From the NCBI RefSeq assembly GCF_000712295.1, contig NZ_JMKI01000005.1, forward strand, positions 45,344 through 109,343: DNA of 64,000 nt, read 5' to 3'. Shown piece by piece: positions 16,889-25,474 of this stretch. The notes under the pieces were generated by a model, which did not search any database, had not been told where the DNA came from, and saw only the letters and a program-made list of their open reading frames with translations. Position numbers and translations under genes: made by a program. Each line of letters starts with the position of its first letter. Position 1 is the stretch's first letter. This DNA comes from Synergistes jonesii. GTDB taxonomy: Bacteria > Synergistota > Synergistia > Synergistales > Synergistaceae.

Positions 16889-18511
16889 TCAAAACGACAT
16901 GGCCTTTAAAAAACGCTTCTGAAAGTCCGGCAGCGTCGACAATTCGACGTAGGACATCTTCTTGGCGGCCTCCTTGGTCCTTTCGTAAAAGCCCGGAGAG
17001 GCCAGCGACATGCAGGCGCCGAGGCCGGAAGAGTTTTTGACGCCGAGAATCTTCCCGCGGCTTACGTCCGGTATCAGGCCGACGCGCACGGCGCTCTCTA
17101 CGTTTATGTTGTTGCCGAAGGCGCCGGCGAGGCAGACCTCGGCTATGCCGTCTTCAGTCGTCCCGGCGCGCTCGAGCATCACTTCCGTGCCGACCTTGAC
17201 CGCGCCGACCGCCAGCTGCACTTCGCGTATATCTTTCTGCGTGAGGTATACCGGGTTTTTTTCATCGGTGAGCAGCAGCCGCACCATACCTTTTTTATCG
17301 CGGCCGAGCCTTTTTGCGAAGCGCCCGTCGAGGCATTTTTCCGGGTACTCGAAGCGGCCGCCGGCGTTTATCACGCCCTCGTCGAGCAGCAGCGCCACGG
17401 CGTCTATCAGCCCCGAGCCGCAGAGCCCGGCCGGCGCGCCTCCGCCGATCGTCCCGCAGGCGAGCTCGCCGTTATCCAAAAATACCCTTTCTATAGCGCC
17501 TTCCGCGGCCCTCATACCGTACTGGATTCGCGCGCCCTCGAGGGCCGGGCCGGCCGCGGTCGCGCAGCAGAACATGCCGCCGCCGTTTCCTATCACTATT
17601 TCGTTGTTCGTCCCGATGTCGACGAAGAGCCGCATCTTATCATCAACGTCCATGCCGACCGCCGCGACGCCGGCCACGATGTCGGCTCCGACGTAGCCCG
17701 CGACGTTGGGCAGCATTTTTACGACGCACCGCTCGTTGATGTTCATCCCGATATCCGACGCGCGGAAGGGATCCTTGAGCAGGAACTGCGGGGAGTAGGG
17801 GCTGTGCCCGATGCTTTCGGGCGAAACCCCGGCGAAGAGATGCTCCATCACTGTGTTGCCGGCTATGACGAGCTCTTTTATCTCTCCTCGCGGGACGCCA
17901 CTCCTCTCGGCCATCGCGCGGATATTTTTCCCCATTTCCTCCGCGAGGCTTCTCTGCACGCGCCGAAGCGCCGCGTTTGAAGAGGAAGAGTAGGCTATCC
18001 TTGAGATGACGTCGTCTCCGAAGGGCACCTGCGGATTTAAAAACGACGCCCTGTCTATCGCTCTGCGTCCGCGCAGGTCGAGCAGATAGCAGACGACCGT
18101 AGTCGTGCCTATGTCGGCGGCGACGCCGAATCCTTCCCGCTCGCCCCACTCTTCTATTCCGCTGTAAAAGCCTTCGAGTATGCTGTGCCCTTCGCTCTCC
18201 GCTCCGTCTACCACGTATACCCTGCCGTTTTTCACGATCGGGGCGCAGCAGGAGAGGCGCAGGCCCCTTTCTATTTCCTCCTGCGTCAGCAGCTTTTTTT
18301 CTGTCTCTGTAAGAGGGCCGAAGGGGTCCTCGTCCCTGTCCTTCACTGCGACGCGGCATTTTCCGCATACGCCAGCGCCGCCGCAGTGTCGTCCTATCCT
18401 TACTCCGGCGGCCGCCGCCGCGTCCGCGGCAGACGAGCCCGGCGCCGCCGTAGCCGTTACGCCTCCGGGCATGAATGTGATTTGAAATCCGCGCTCTTTT
18501 TCGTATTCCAT
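16889..18511 (-). CDS. Reductive activator of corrinoid proteins (RamA-like, 2Fe-2S plus ASKHA domain)
   Basis: A 540-residue protein. The N-terminus (to about residue 100) is a plant-type [2Fe-2S] ferredoxin domain with the Cys pattern HCGGAGVCGKC and a fourth Cys in RLSCCAP. The rest is an ASKHA-type actin-like ATPase (DUF4445): GVAADIGTTTVVCYLLDL, LVIAGNTVMEHLFAG, FVDIGTNNEIVIGN and LAGAFGNNINVESAVRVG. These enzymes use ATP and a low-potential electron to return inactive Co(II) corrinoid proteins to Co(I). I start at ATG 18511, preceded by GAAGGTGA; an in-frame start at 18565 has no ribosome site. Its place in this operon matches its function. Confidence 0.92.
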   Translation of the reverse strand: MEYEKERGFQITFMPGGVTATAAPGSSAADAAAAAGVRIGRHCGGAGVCGKCRVAVKDRDEDPFGPLTETEKKLLTQEEIERGLRLSCCAPIVKNGRVYVVDGAESEGHSILEGFYSGIEEWGEREGFGVAADIGTTTVVCYLLDLRGRRAIDRASFLNPQVPFGDDVISRIAYSSSSNAALRRVQRSLAEEMGKNIRAMAERSGVPRGEIKELVIAGNTVMEHLFAGVSPESIGHSPYSPQFLLKDPFRASDIGMNINERCVVKMLPNVAGYVGADIVAGVAAVGMDVDDKMRLFVDIGTNNEIVIGNGGGMFCCATAAGPALEGARIQYGMRAAEGAIERVFLDNGELACGTIGGGAPAGLCGSGLIDAVALLLDEGVINAGGRFEYPEKCLDGRFAKRLGRDKKGMVRLLLTDEKNPVYLTQKDIREVQLAVGAVKVGTEVMLERAGTTEDGIAEVCLAGAFGNNINVESAVRVGLIPDVSRGKILGVKNSSGLGACMSLASPGFYERTKEAAKKMSYVELSTLPDFQKRFLKAMSF

Positions 18512-18530
18512 GAAGGTCACCTTCAAAATC

Positions 18531-18567
18531 ATAAAATTGGGCGAAGTATAAATCACTTCACCCAATT
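18531..18567 (-). terminator. Hairpin between nhaC-like and RamA-like genes
   Basis: AATTGGGTGAAGT (minus strand, 18555-18567) pairs with ACTTCGCCCAATT (18535-18547), followed by TTATGATTTT. It may cut transcription in part after the antiporter gene. Confidence 0.6.
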
Positions 18568-18600
18568 ATTCATCTTAAAATGCCGCGTGGCAATAGCGCT

Positions 18601-20151
18601 TTAAGCGGCTTCCTCCTCTTCGCGCGGGAAGGTGAGCGCCGTGCGTTTCTCGACCCTGTCGGCTCCGTTCTTTCCCCAGTAGTTGCCGATCCCCAGCGAT
18701 GCGAGGAGTATCGCCATGAACGGGTTGATGATGTTTAGGAAGCAGTACGGGGCGTACGTGAGAGTCGGCACTCCGAGCGCGCCGGACTGGAAGGCGCCGC
18801 AGCCGGTCCACGGCACGAGGACCGCCGTCATCGTGCCGCAGTCTTCAAGCGTGCGCGACAGCATTCTCGGCGAGAGCTCCGTCTTTGCGACGGCCGTCTT
18901 GAACATGCGTCCTGGAACGACTATCGCGAGGTACTGGTCTCCCAGGAAGAGGTTGCTGACGAAGCAGGAAGTGACGACCAGCGTTACGAAACCGCCGACG
19001 GAGCGTATCTTGTAGAGCATCGGGTTGAGCAGCACGTCGAGGTAGTGGCAGCTTTCCATTACGCCGCCGAGCACCAGCGCTATCATGATCAGCGAGAGCG
19101 ACCACATCATGCTGTCGAGCCCGCCTCTGTTCAGCAGCTCCGTCACGAGAGAGGATATTTCGTGGACCGTTTCGGGCGATATTCCCGTGATGCCGAACTC
19201 GCCCATTATTGCGGGCAACTCTTCGACGGCGGTCTCCGAGAGCTTGGTCGCCACCGTGGACTCATAGCCGTAGTGGATGGCCGTCAGCGCTTCAGCGAGC
19301 GTTTTGCCCTGGAACATCGCGAGCGCCGACGCAGCGGCGGTGCCGGCCATCATGCTCGGGAGCGCTGGGCATTTCAGCACCGCGAGCCCGAGGACTACGA
19401 TAGTCGGAATCGCGACGTAGAGAGGGTTGATGGAGAATTCGGCGGCGAGAATCTTCTGGAAGGCGTCGATGCGGCTCGGGTCGAACGAACCGGCGCCGCT
19501 GGAATATGAGAAGCCGAGCACGATAGTTATGATCGCGACTATGATATAGGAGGGGGTCGTCGTCCACATCATCGCGCGGATGTGGTCAAAAAGGTTTGAG
19601 CCCGAGACCGCGGGGGCGAGGTTCGTCGTGTCGGAAAGGGGCGACATCTTGTCCCCGAAGTAAGCGCCGGAGATTATTATGCCCGCCGTCAGAGGAGCGG
19701 GGATGCCGAGCCCGGCTGCTATGCCTATCAGAGCGACTCCGGCCGTTCCGCCCACGCCCCACGACGAGCCCGTAGCTAGTGAAATGATAGAGCATAGAAT
19801 AAGTGTCGCGAAAAGGAAAATTCCTGGCGAAAGCACGTCGAAACCGTAATAGATGAGGCCGGGGACTACGCCGGCCTGTACCCACGAGCCTACCAGCATG
19901 CCGATCGCTATCAATATCAGAAGAGCGCTTATCGACGACGATATCGCGTTGCAGATCGCCGTCTCCATTTCTTCCCAGGTGATGCCTACTACGAATTTGC
20001 CTACAAGTGCGGCTATCGCCGCCGCCACGGCGATGGGGACGTGAGCGTCGAGCCCGAGCTTCAGCAGGCCGAAGCTGATCGTGCCGGCGATACATATGAA
20101 CGTCGCCAGCGCCACGACAAAACTGGGTTTTTTAGCCTTAGTCACAGTCAT
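18601..20151 (-). CDS. Na+/H+ antiporter, NhaC family
   Basis: A 516-residue, roughly twelve-helix antiporter of the ion-transporter superfamily. Typical NhaC stretches are LILIAIGMLVGSWVQAGVVP, SLATGSSWGVGGTAGVALIGIA and ISGAYFGDKMSPLSDTTNLAP. It exchanges Na+ for H+ or for a metabolite at the inner membrane. The gene lies inside the corrinoid methyltransferase operon, between the URO-D methyltransferase and the RamA-like activator, so it may instead move the methylated substrate or its product; some NhaC relatives exchange organic acids. Start ATG 20151 has a GGAGG site. Confidence 0.9.
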   Translation of the reverse strand: MTVTKAKKPSFVVALATFICIAGTISFGLLKLGLDAHVPIAVAAAIAALVGKFVVGITWEEMETAICNAISSSISALLILIAIGMLVGSWVQAGVVPGLIYYGFDVLSPGIFLFATLILCSIISLATGSSWGVGGTAGVALIGIAAGLGIPAPLTAGIIISGAYFGDKMSPLSDTTNLAPAVSGSNLFDHIRAMMWTTTPSYIIVAIITIVLGFSYSSGAGSFDPSRIDAFQKILAAEFSINPLYVAIPTIVVLGLAVLKCPALPSMMAGTAAASALAMFQGKTLAEALTAIHYGYESTVATKLSETAVEELPAIMGEFGITGISPETVHEISSLVTELLNRGGLDSMMWSLSLIMIALVLGGVMESCHYLDVLLNPMLYKIRSVGGFVTLVVTSCFVSNLFLGDQYLAIVVPGRMFKTAVAKTELSPRMLSRTLEDCGTMTAVLVPWTGCGAFQSGALGVPTLTYAPYCFLNIINPFMAILLASLGIGNYWGKNGADRVEKRTALTFPREEEEAA

Positions 20152-20295
20152 TTACTGTTCCTCCCTTTATTGTTGGATAGTCTTTCTCGGCGAAGATACA
20201 GTAAAATAATACCGTTTATTTTTCAACCGAGAAATATCCACTTCTTTTATTATGCTAATATACATTTACTTTTAATTATCATTAAAAGTATTATT

Positions 20296-21678
20296 TTAAT
20301 TATTTATTCTTTTTTCTATCTCTTTGATAAGCATATCCTGCGTAGGAGTTATATTATCAAAGACCACCTCGTTGTTGATAAGCAGCGTCGGCAGAGTGGA
20401 AACGCCGAGCGCCATTGTGCGTTTTATTCCAGCCGCGCTCTTGATGAGGGATTCGCGCCATTTCAGTCTGTCGCCGTACATCGGCGCGACGTTCTTGACC
20501 GCTTCGCACATATACTGGCAGGGCGCGCAGCCCTCGGAGTCGAGCGTCACGATTTCCACGAAGACCTTCCCCGGCTCGATCTCGACGTCCTCAAAGACGT
20601 CGCCGGCCTCTTCGGCGTTGCTCAGCGCTTCTTCGAGCGACAGGAAGCCGGCCGTGTCGGAGGGCTCTTCGCCCGTCGCGGCGTATTTACCGACCGCTTC
20701 GAGGTTGTAGAAGGGCGTGTCGTACGGCAGGTCGCAGCCCGGCGAAAGTATGTAGCCGCTGCGTCCGCCTATCTCGATCCTCTTCTTCACGTCGGCGACG
20801 CATTCGCGTGGAGAGCCGAAGAGCAGCGTCGTCGTGAGCGGGATGTTCCCCTCGAACGACACCTTGTATTTATCGGCGAGATCTTTTACAAATTTCAGGT
20901 CCACCTGCTCGTCGAACGCTATGGCGTCAGGCTTGCTCTGCATCATGAGCTCTATGTTCTTAGTCGCGTTGCCGCAGCAGAAGAGCGTCACGATGCCCCC
21001 CTTGGAATGCACCTCGTCGATCGCCGGCTTTACGTAAGGCGAGACGAACGCCTCGAAGTGCTTCGGCGCTATCTGGCTCGTCATCGGGTCGACGACGGCT
21101 ACTACGTGCGCGCCGGTCTCCATGTACCACATGCACATCCTGCGTGTGACCTCGGCGCAGAATTTGAGGACCTTGTGAGCTTCGTCGGGCTTTTTCATCA
21201 TATCCATGATGAACGCCGAGCCGCGCAGATGCAGCGCCAGCGTGAAAGGTCCGCAGCAGAGGCCGAAGACGGCCTTTTCCTCTCCGATTTTTTCCACGAG
21301 CTCCTTCGTCGCTTCAAAAAATACCGGAAGGCGCCCCATATCCCTTGTGATATCCGGCAGAGCTTCGAGAGTCTTTCCCTGCGAGAGGATATGCCCCGTT
21401 ACCGCCGGAGGGTTGTTCTTCACCCAGTGCAGCGTGCAGCCGAGCGCTTCGGCCTCGGCCTGGAGGTCGAACGCCGAGCAGACGCCGTCGGCGCTGTAGC
21501 GTTCGGCGGCGGCGCACACGGCCTTCACGAGAACGTCTTTGTTTTTAAGGAGCTCCTCCGCGTCGGAGCCGATCAGCTTGGCCACGTGGACGCCCGTGAA
21601 GGGCACCCACGGCACGCGGTCGACCTCTTCAAACTTCAGCGCTTTCAAGACTCTTTCTTTTCCGTTCAAACGATTCAC
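20296..21678 (-). CDS. URO-D family methyltransferase fused to a thioredoxin-like domain
   Basis: A 460-residue protein. Residues 1-340 are a URO-D/MtaA-MtbA type barrel, as used to move methyl groups from corrinoid proteins to an acceptor: ERVLKALKFEEVDRVPWVPF, PFTLALHLRG, and the metal-binding region LFCCGN (233-237) with C315 in LSPGCDLPYDTP. The His of the usual HxC motif is Phe233 here, with an extra Cys234. Residues about 365-460 form a thioredoxin-like domain with CAPC (384-387) and the cis-Pro motif STLPT. The fusion is unusual. The acceptor of the methyl group is unknown. It lies 80 bases downstream of the MtmB-like gene in the same operon. Confidence 0.82.
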   Translation of the reverse strand: MNRLNGKERVLKALKFEEVDRVPWVPFTGVHVAKLIGSDAEELLKNKDVLVKAVCAAAERYSADGVCSAFDLQAEAEALGCTLHWVKNNPPAVTGHILSQGKTLEALPDITRDMGRLPVFFEATKELVEKIGEEKAVFGLCCGPFTLALHLRGSAFIMDMMKKPDEAHKVLKFCAEVTRRMCMWYMETGAHVVAVVDPMTSQIAPKHFEAFVSPYVKPAIDEVHSKGGIVTLFCCGNATKNIELMMQSKPDAIAFDEQVDLKFVKDLADKYKVSFEGNIPLTTTLLFGSPRECVADVKKRIEIGGRSGYILSPGCDLPYDTPFYNLEAVGKYAATGEEPSDTAGFLSLEEALSNAEEAGDVFEDVEIEPGKVFVEIVTLDSEGCAPCQYMCEAVKNVAPMYGDRLKWRESLIKSAAGIKRTMALGVSTLPTLLINNEVVFDNITPTQDMLIKEIEKRINN

Positions 21679-21758
21679 CCCGTTTAAAAAGTATTGCCGG
21701 CGCTTAGCTTAAAAATAATGGGGCGTCGCCGGCGCCCCATTATCTGAAAAACTAAAAG

Positions 21759-23150
21759 CTAATAAGGGAATTCGACCCCCATCTTGCAGAGCTCGTCGCG
21801 CATGCGCTCGTACTGGTCGAGATATTCCTGGCGCGGCGTGAGCTTGTCCATGTCGTAGACTTCCTGGATGCGCTTGCCGTAGTTGTCGACTGGGATGAGC
21901 TTCTCGTATTTCTCCATGATCTTCTGGCAGAGCTCTTCGCATTTCGCCCTTGTGAGGCGCGATTTGAAGGAAGCCTCCGAGACTTCGTGGTAGAAGCGCG
22001 ATTCAAGCGGCGTGGCCATGTCCGTGAACTTGTTGCGGCAGGTCGCCGCGCCCCAGGGGTTGCCGCCGCAGCACTCCGTCGCGAGCGCGTGGTTCGCGCA
22101 CTCCCAGTAGAGCTGCTCTGTGCCCGGGCCGGCGTTTGCGAAGAGGTTGTTGAGGAAGATGAGGTTCGAATTGCGCGACATGGCCTGGCTCAGGACGCTC
22201 TGCAGCCACAGCAGCTGTCTCGTCGTCGTCGACTGCCATTTGAGGTGGAACGGGAAGTTCAAAGCCCAGCAGGAGCCGTAGAGGCAGGCGCCCTCGATGT
22301 TGTAGGCCGTCTGGAGGATGAGCGTGCCCTCGGTGCCGCCGGCGTGTCCGCCGAAGATGGCGCCGCAAAGATTGCCGAATACGTTGCCGTATGAGCGATA
22401 ATGGAGGGATTTGTTGAGCATCGCGTTGTTGGTGGTCATCTCCGTGAGGATGGAGACCATGCGGCCGTCGAGGTGCGACTGGCGGACGCCCCAGACCGGA
22501 TTGCCGGCGGCGATCTGAGCCTGGGCGGATTCCGCGGTGCCGACCGATACTGTCCAGACGTCCGGGCGTCCTACGAGGCGCTGCGCGTCGCGGAGGTTCA
22601 TCGCGTGCTCCATAGCGGCCGCGACCTCGGTCGGATTCTGCGACGTAGCCTTGCGTCCCATGAAATCCTCGAGCAGAGGGGCGCAGAGGCCGTCGAGGAG
22701 GGGTTCTTTAAGGTAGGCCATGCAGGCCTTCTTGTGGATGTCTGTGCTGAAGTTCGCGTCGGGGCTGAAGAGATGGAAGGGGCGGCGCTCCTTGTCCTCT
22801 ATCGAGCGGACCCGCAGCCAGCGCTGGTCGTGCCCCGCGCCGATCATGTACTTCGGGCGCTTTGTGTAGAGGACCTCGTTGACTTCGCGCTCCGAGAACT
22901 TCATCACACGGTGCGTGTCCTGGTTGTAGACGCCGACGGAGATAAAGAAGTCCTTCGCGGCCTCCCACGTCCTGTCGGCGAGCGCGTCGTCCTGGTTTAC
23001 GATGCTCTTTCCGTCGTATTTGATATCATGCTCTTTGATGACCCTCTTCATCTGAGGTATAAAGCTCTTGAGCATCCACTCCGACTGCTCTTTGTAGAAG
23101 GGGCCGTCGTCGGCCTTGGCGAATACTTCCCACATTCTGAAAGTTGACAT
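21759..23150 (-). CDS. MtmB-family methylamine:corrinoid methyltransferase homologue lacking pyrrolysine
   Basis: A 463-residue protein close in length and motif order to monomethylamine methyltransferase MtmB of methanogens (458 residues): SVGVYNQDTHRVMKFSEREV, GGHAGGTEGTLILQTA, HLKWQSTTTRQLLWLQSV, and the C-terminal LTPRQEYLDQYERMRDEL. In MtmB the catalytic pyrrolysine (codon UAG) is residue 202, just after a GRP motif; here GRP is at 194-196 and residues 201-202 are Val-Ser, with no UAG codon. It therefore cannot use MtmB chemistry, and its substrate is probably a different methylated compound. It is encoded 30 bases after its corrinoid protein. Start ATG 23150 has a GGAGG site. Confidence 0.82.
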   Translation of the reverse strand: MSTFRMWEVFAKADDGPFYKEQSEWMLKSFIPQMKRVIKEHDIKYDGKSIVNQDDALADRTWEAAKDFFISVGVYNQDTHRVMKFSEREVNEVLYTKRPKYMIGAGHDQRWLRVRSIEDKERRPFHLFSPDANFSTDIHKKACMAYLKEPLLDGLCAPLLEDFMGRKATSQNPTEVAAAMEHAMNLRDAQRLVGRPDVWTVSVGTAESAQAQIAAGNPVWGVRQSHLDGRMVSILTEMTTNNAMLNKSLHYRSYGNVFGNLCGAIFGGHAGGTEGTLILQTAYNIEGACLYGSCWALNFPFHLKWQSTTTRQLLWLQSVLSQAMSRNSNLIFLNNLFANAGPGTEQLYWECANHALATECCGGNPWGAATCRNKFTDMATPLESRFYHEVSEASFKSRLTRAKCEELCQKIMEKYEKLIPVDNYGKRIQEVYDMDKLTPRQEYLDQYERMRDELCKMGVEFPY

Positions 23151-23180
23151 CTCTTCTATTCCTCCGTTAAAGAATATTTT

Positions 23181-23810
23181 TTATCCAAGGAGCTTCTTGA
23201 GCTTCGCGGCGCATTCGAAGGCGTCGAAGGACCACACGTCGGCGCCGATGCGCTCGGCCCACTCGACCGACGTCGGCGCGCCGCCGACGCAGACGAGGTA
23301 CTTGCCCTTTTCTCCGGCGTCCTTGACGAGCTTGATGAACTCCTCCTGTCCGGGCATCGTCGTCGTCATAAGGGCCGATAGGCCGACCACGTCGGCCTTC
23401 TCTTTGCGGGCCGCTTCGAGGTAAGCTACCGGGTCGACGTCCGCGCCTAGGTCTACGACGTTGAAGCCGCTCGCCTGAAGGACTATGCCGACGATGTTCT
23501 TTCCTATATCGTGATAGTCGCCCTTGACAGTCCCGATGATCACAGTCTTCGACGGGGCGTCGCTCGCCTTTACGAGATGTTCTTTAAGCACCGACATGAT
23601 CTGCATGAAAGCGTCGCCGGCGATCATAAGGTCGGGAAGGAAGACTTCGAAGTTTTCAAACTTTTCTCCCAGAAGCCCCATCTCTTCCGTAAGTCCGTTC
23701 ATGATCTCCTGCGCCGGCGTGCCGCCCGCGATCAGTTCGTTTGTGAGCGCCACCGCCGCATCTCCGTCACCGTCTACCATATTCTGGCGAACTTCTGCTA
23801 TTGATGACAT
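23181..23810 (-). CDS. Corrinoid (B12-binding) protein of a methyltransferase system
   Basis: A 209-residue methyl carrier. Residues 1-88 are the helical cap domain (LTEEMGLLGEKFENFEVFLP), and residues 89-209 the B12-binding Rossmann domain with the base-off/His-on motif GDYHDIGKNIV (His100) and the later GLSALMTTTMPG and VCVGGAP segments. It accepts a methyl group from the MtmB-like protein and passes it to the URO-D methyltransferase. It is the first gene of the operon; ATG 23810 has a CGGAGGT site. A candidate promoter with SARP-type repeats lies about 60-95 bases upstream. Confidence 0.95.
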   Translation of the reverse strand: MSSIAEVRQNMVDGDGDAAVALTNELIAGGTPAQEIMNGLTEEMGLLGEKFENFEVFLPDLMIAGDAFMQIMSVLKEHLVKASDAPSKTVIIGTVKGDYHDIGKNIVGIVLQASGFNVVDLGADVDPVAYLEAARKEKADVVGLSALMTTTMPGQEEFIKLVKDAGEKGKYLVCVGGAPTSVEWAERIGADVWSFDAFECAAKLKKLLG

Positions 23811-23871
23811 AAATTACTACCTCCGTTTGATTCAGTTTTTAAAATGCAACCGTAATTTTTCTACCACTGAG

Positions 23872-23904
23872 AGGTTAACATTGCTTTGCAAAACGTCTGC
23901 AAAA
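23872..23904 (-). promoter_or_regulatory. SARP-type heptamer repeats plus -10 of the corrinoid operon
   Basis: On the minus strand TTTTGCA-GACG-TTTTGCA (23887-23904), two heptamers with an 11-bp period. Nine bases further on is TAACCT (23872-23877) as a possible -10. The same repeat and the same 9-base spacing occur at the YfcC promoter near 27.0 kb. Confidence 0.6.
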
Positions 23905-23959
23905 AATAATTCGACAAAATTTGCATCAAGTTTTTTACGCGCGCGGCGCAATAATTCTT

Positions 23960-23977
23960 TTTTGCAAAAATTTTGCA
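23960..23977 (+). promoter_or_regulatory. Second SARP-type heptamer repeat, opposite orientation
   Basis: TTTTGCA-AAAA-TTTTGCA on the plus strand, 55 bases from the minus-oriented box. No good -10 follows and there is no plus-strand gene, so it may be an auxiliary site. Confidence 0.5.
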
Positions 23978-24242
23978 GCCGCACGATGCTTCTCAAGAAG
24001 ATGGCGGGATTTCAATGGTGCCGCGGCGCCCTGGGCCTGTCCGTCGATGAAGTCGGCGCCGAGGGAATCTCTCATCGCATAACTCTCATAGATTGCTTCC
24101 TCCATCGATCCCGTGGGATGATTTTATTCATGGGATTAAGGCTTTCCCCCGCTTCGCCCCGCGGCGGCCTATCGATCAGCCGCGCTGCCGTTCAAGTCGG
24201 CCGACCTTCTTATCCGTTCGGATATTGGGCGCACAAAAGCGT

Positions 24243-24277
24243 CGGGGCCATGGGCTGAAAGACGCCCATTGGCCCCG
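24243..24277 (-). terminator. Terminator of the M20 amidohydrolase/YfcC operon
   Basis: CGGGGCCA pairs with TGGCCCCG and an inner TGGGC with GCCCA; on the minus strand a short GCTTTTG follows. The U-tract is weak. Confidence 0.55.
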
Positions 24278-24303
24278 CTTCTGCGGCTCATCTGATTTCC
24301 GTG

Positions 24304-25455
24304 CTAATGGCTGCGGAAGTCCTCTTTTATTTTTTCGACGAGCTGCGGGGACTTCAGTATCTCTTCTCCGACACCTGCCAGGCAGCAGGCCATCTTGTAC
24401 ATCCTCTCGATGGCCAACGGCGCGTCGGCGTCCCTCAGGAAATCGGACGTATGAGCGTCGGAGCTCGGCCGCACCATCCGTATCCAGGGATGGATCGCCG
24501 GCACTTCCTGGCTTACGTTCCCCATATCGGAACAGCCGCCCGTTTCGACGTATTCCTGGAATTCCCCGATGCCCGCTTCTACGAGGCGCTTCTTGAAGAG
24601 CCCGACCAGCACGTTGTTGTTTTTCATACAGCAGATCGGCGGCTCGAACATTTCGATTTCGGCCGTGCAGCCCATGGCCTCTGCGGTTGAGCGCGCGACG
24701 CGCAGGATTTTTTCTACAAGGGAGCGGAAATATTTTATTTCCCTGTGGCGTATCTCGACGCGCAGCGAGGCCCTGTCGGGGATGACATTTACGGCGGAGC
24801 CTCCCCCCGTTATTATCATCTGCACGCGCGAGCCGTCTTTCATCTGCTGGCGCAGCAGGCCGACGGCGCTGTAGAAGCTAACGGCGGCGTCCAGCGCGTT
24901 TATACCGCCCTCCGGCGCCGCCGCCGCGTGCGAGGCTTTGCCGCGGAAGGTGACGTCGTAGCCCTCAAGGTTGACGAGGTCTGAGGCGAGAGCGGAAAAG
25001 TTCATCGGATGCACCATCATCGCGATGTCGGCTTTTTTGAAATAGCCGCCGGCGAGCAGTCCGGGCTTGCCGCGCCCCGTCTCCTCGGCGGGCGTGCCGA
25101 AGAGGTAGACGCTCCCCCTGTACTCTTCGAGCAGTTCGCCGAGCGCCGTGGCCGCGCCGAAGCCGATCGCTCCGATGAGATTGTGCCCGCAGGCGTGACC
25201 CATGCCGGGCAGCGCGTCGTACTCGGCGACGATGCCTATCGAGGGGCCTTCGCCGCTGCTTTTATGTGCCACGAACGCCGTCGGAAGCCCTTCGATGTCG
25301 CCGTCGACGTCGAAGCCTTCGCTCAGCAATAGCTCGGTGAATTTTTCCTTCGCCCTGAATTCCTCCATCTCGATCTCAGGGTTGTTGTAGAGGAATTTTT
25401 CCAGCTCCAGGATTTTTTCCTTTTTGCTCTCTATTATTTGTTGGATATTTTTCAA
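24304..25455 (-). CDS. M20 family amidohydrolase (AbgB/IAA-amidohydrolase type)
   Basis: A 383-residue cytosolic metallohydrolase. Metal-site motifs are VAEYDALPGMGHACGHN (His/Asp near residue 80-90), GTPAEETGRGK with the catalytic Glu pair, and MMVHPMN. The dimerisation insert begins VTFRGKASHAAAAPEGGINALDA, typical of the M20D subfamily that cleaves amide-linked N-acyl amino acids or p-aminobenzoyl-glutamate. It follows the YfcC transporter by 19 bases, so the transporter probably imports its substrate. The end of the gene is followed by a hairpin. The exact substrate is unknown. Confidence 0.9.
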   Translation of the reverse strand: MKNIQQIIESKKEKILELEKFLYNNPEIEMEEFRAKEKFTELLLSEGFDVDGDIEGLPTAFVAHKSSGEGPSIGIVAEYDALPGMGHACGHNLIGAIGFGAATALGELLEEYRGSVYLFGTPAEETGRGKPGLLAGGYFKKADIAMMVHPMNFSALASDLVNLEGYDVTFRGKASHAAAAPEGGINALDAAVSFYSAVGLLRQQMKDGSRVQMIITGGGSAVNVIPDRASLRVEIRHREIKYFRSLVEKILRVARSTAEAMGCTAEIEMFEPPICCMKNNNVLVGLFKKRLVEAGIGEFQEYVETGGCSDMGNVSQEVPAIHPWIRMVRPSSDAHTSDFLRDADAPLAIERMYKMACCLAGVGEEILKSPQLVEKIKEDFRSH

Positions 25456-25474
25456 GGCCGTATCGCCTCCGGCA

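Larger units (their letters stand above)
23811..24303. other. 490-base intergenic region upstream of the corrinoid operon
   Basis: No gene recognised. It contains two direct-repeat boxes (23887-23904 and 23960-23977) in AT-rich DNA near the corrinoid gene, then a GC-rich stretch (about 24000-24240) in which I see nothing, then the terminator of the M20 gene. Confidence 0.5.

Noticed and set aside
20041..21687. 548-codon plus-strand open frame
   Set aside because: Antisense of the URO-D gene and its spacer; Arg/His-rich composition typical of shadow frames in GC-rich DNA.
21759..23150. Pyrrolysine (read-through UAG) in the MtmB-like gene
   Set aside because: No in-frame UAG in the gene; the position corresponding to pyrrolysine 202 is Val/Ser.
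24000..24240. GC-rich segment as an additional gene
   Set aside because: No frame on either strand gives a protein with recognisable composition or start site.
23524..24258. 244-codon plus-strand frame upstream of the corrinoid operon
   Set aside because: First half is antisense of the corrinoid protein gene, second half lacks coding features and covers promoter repeats.
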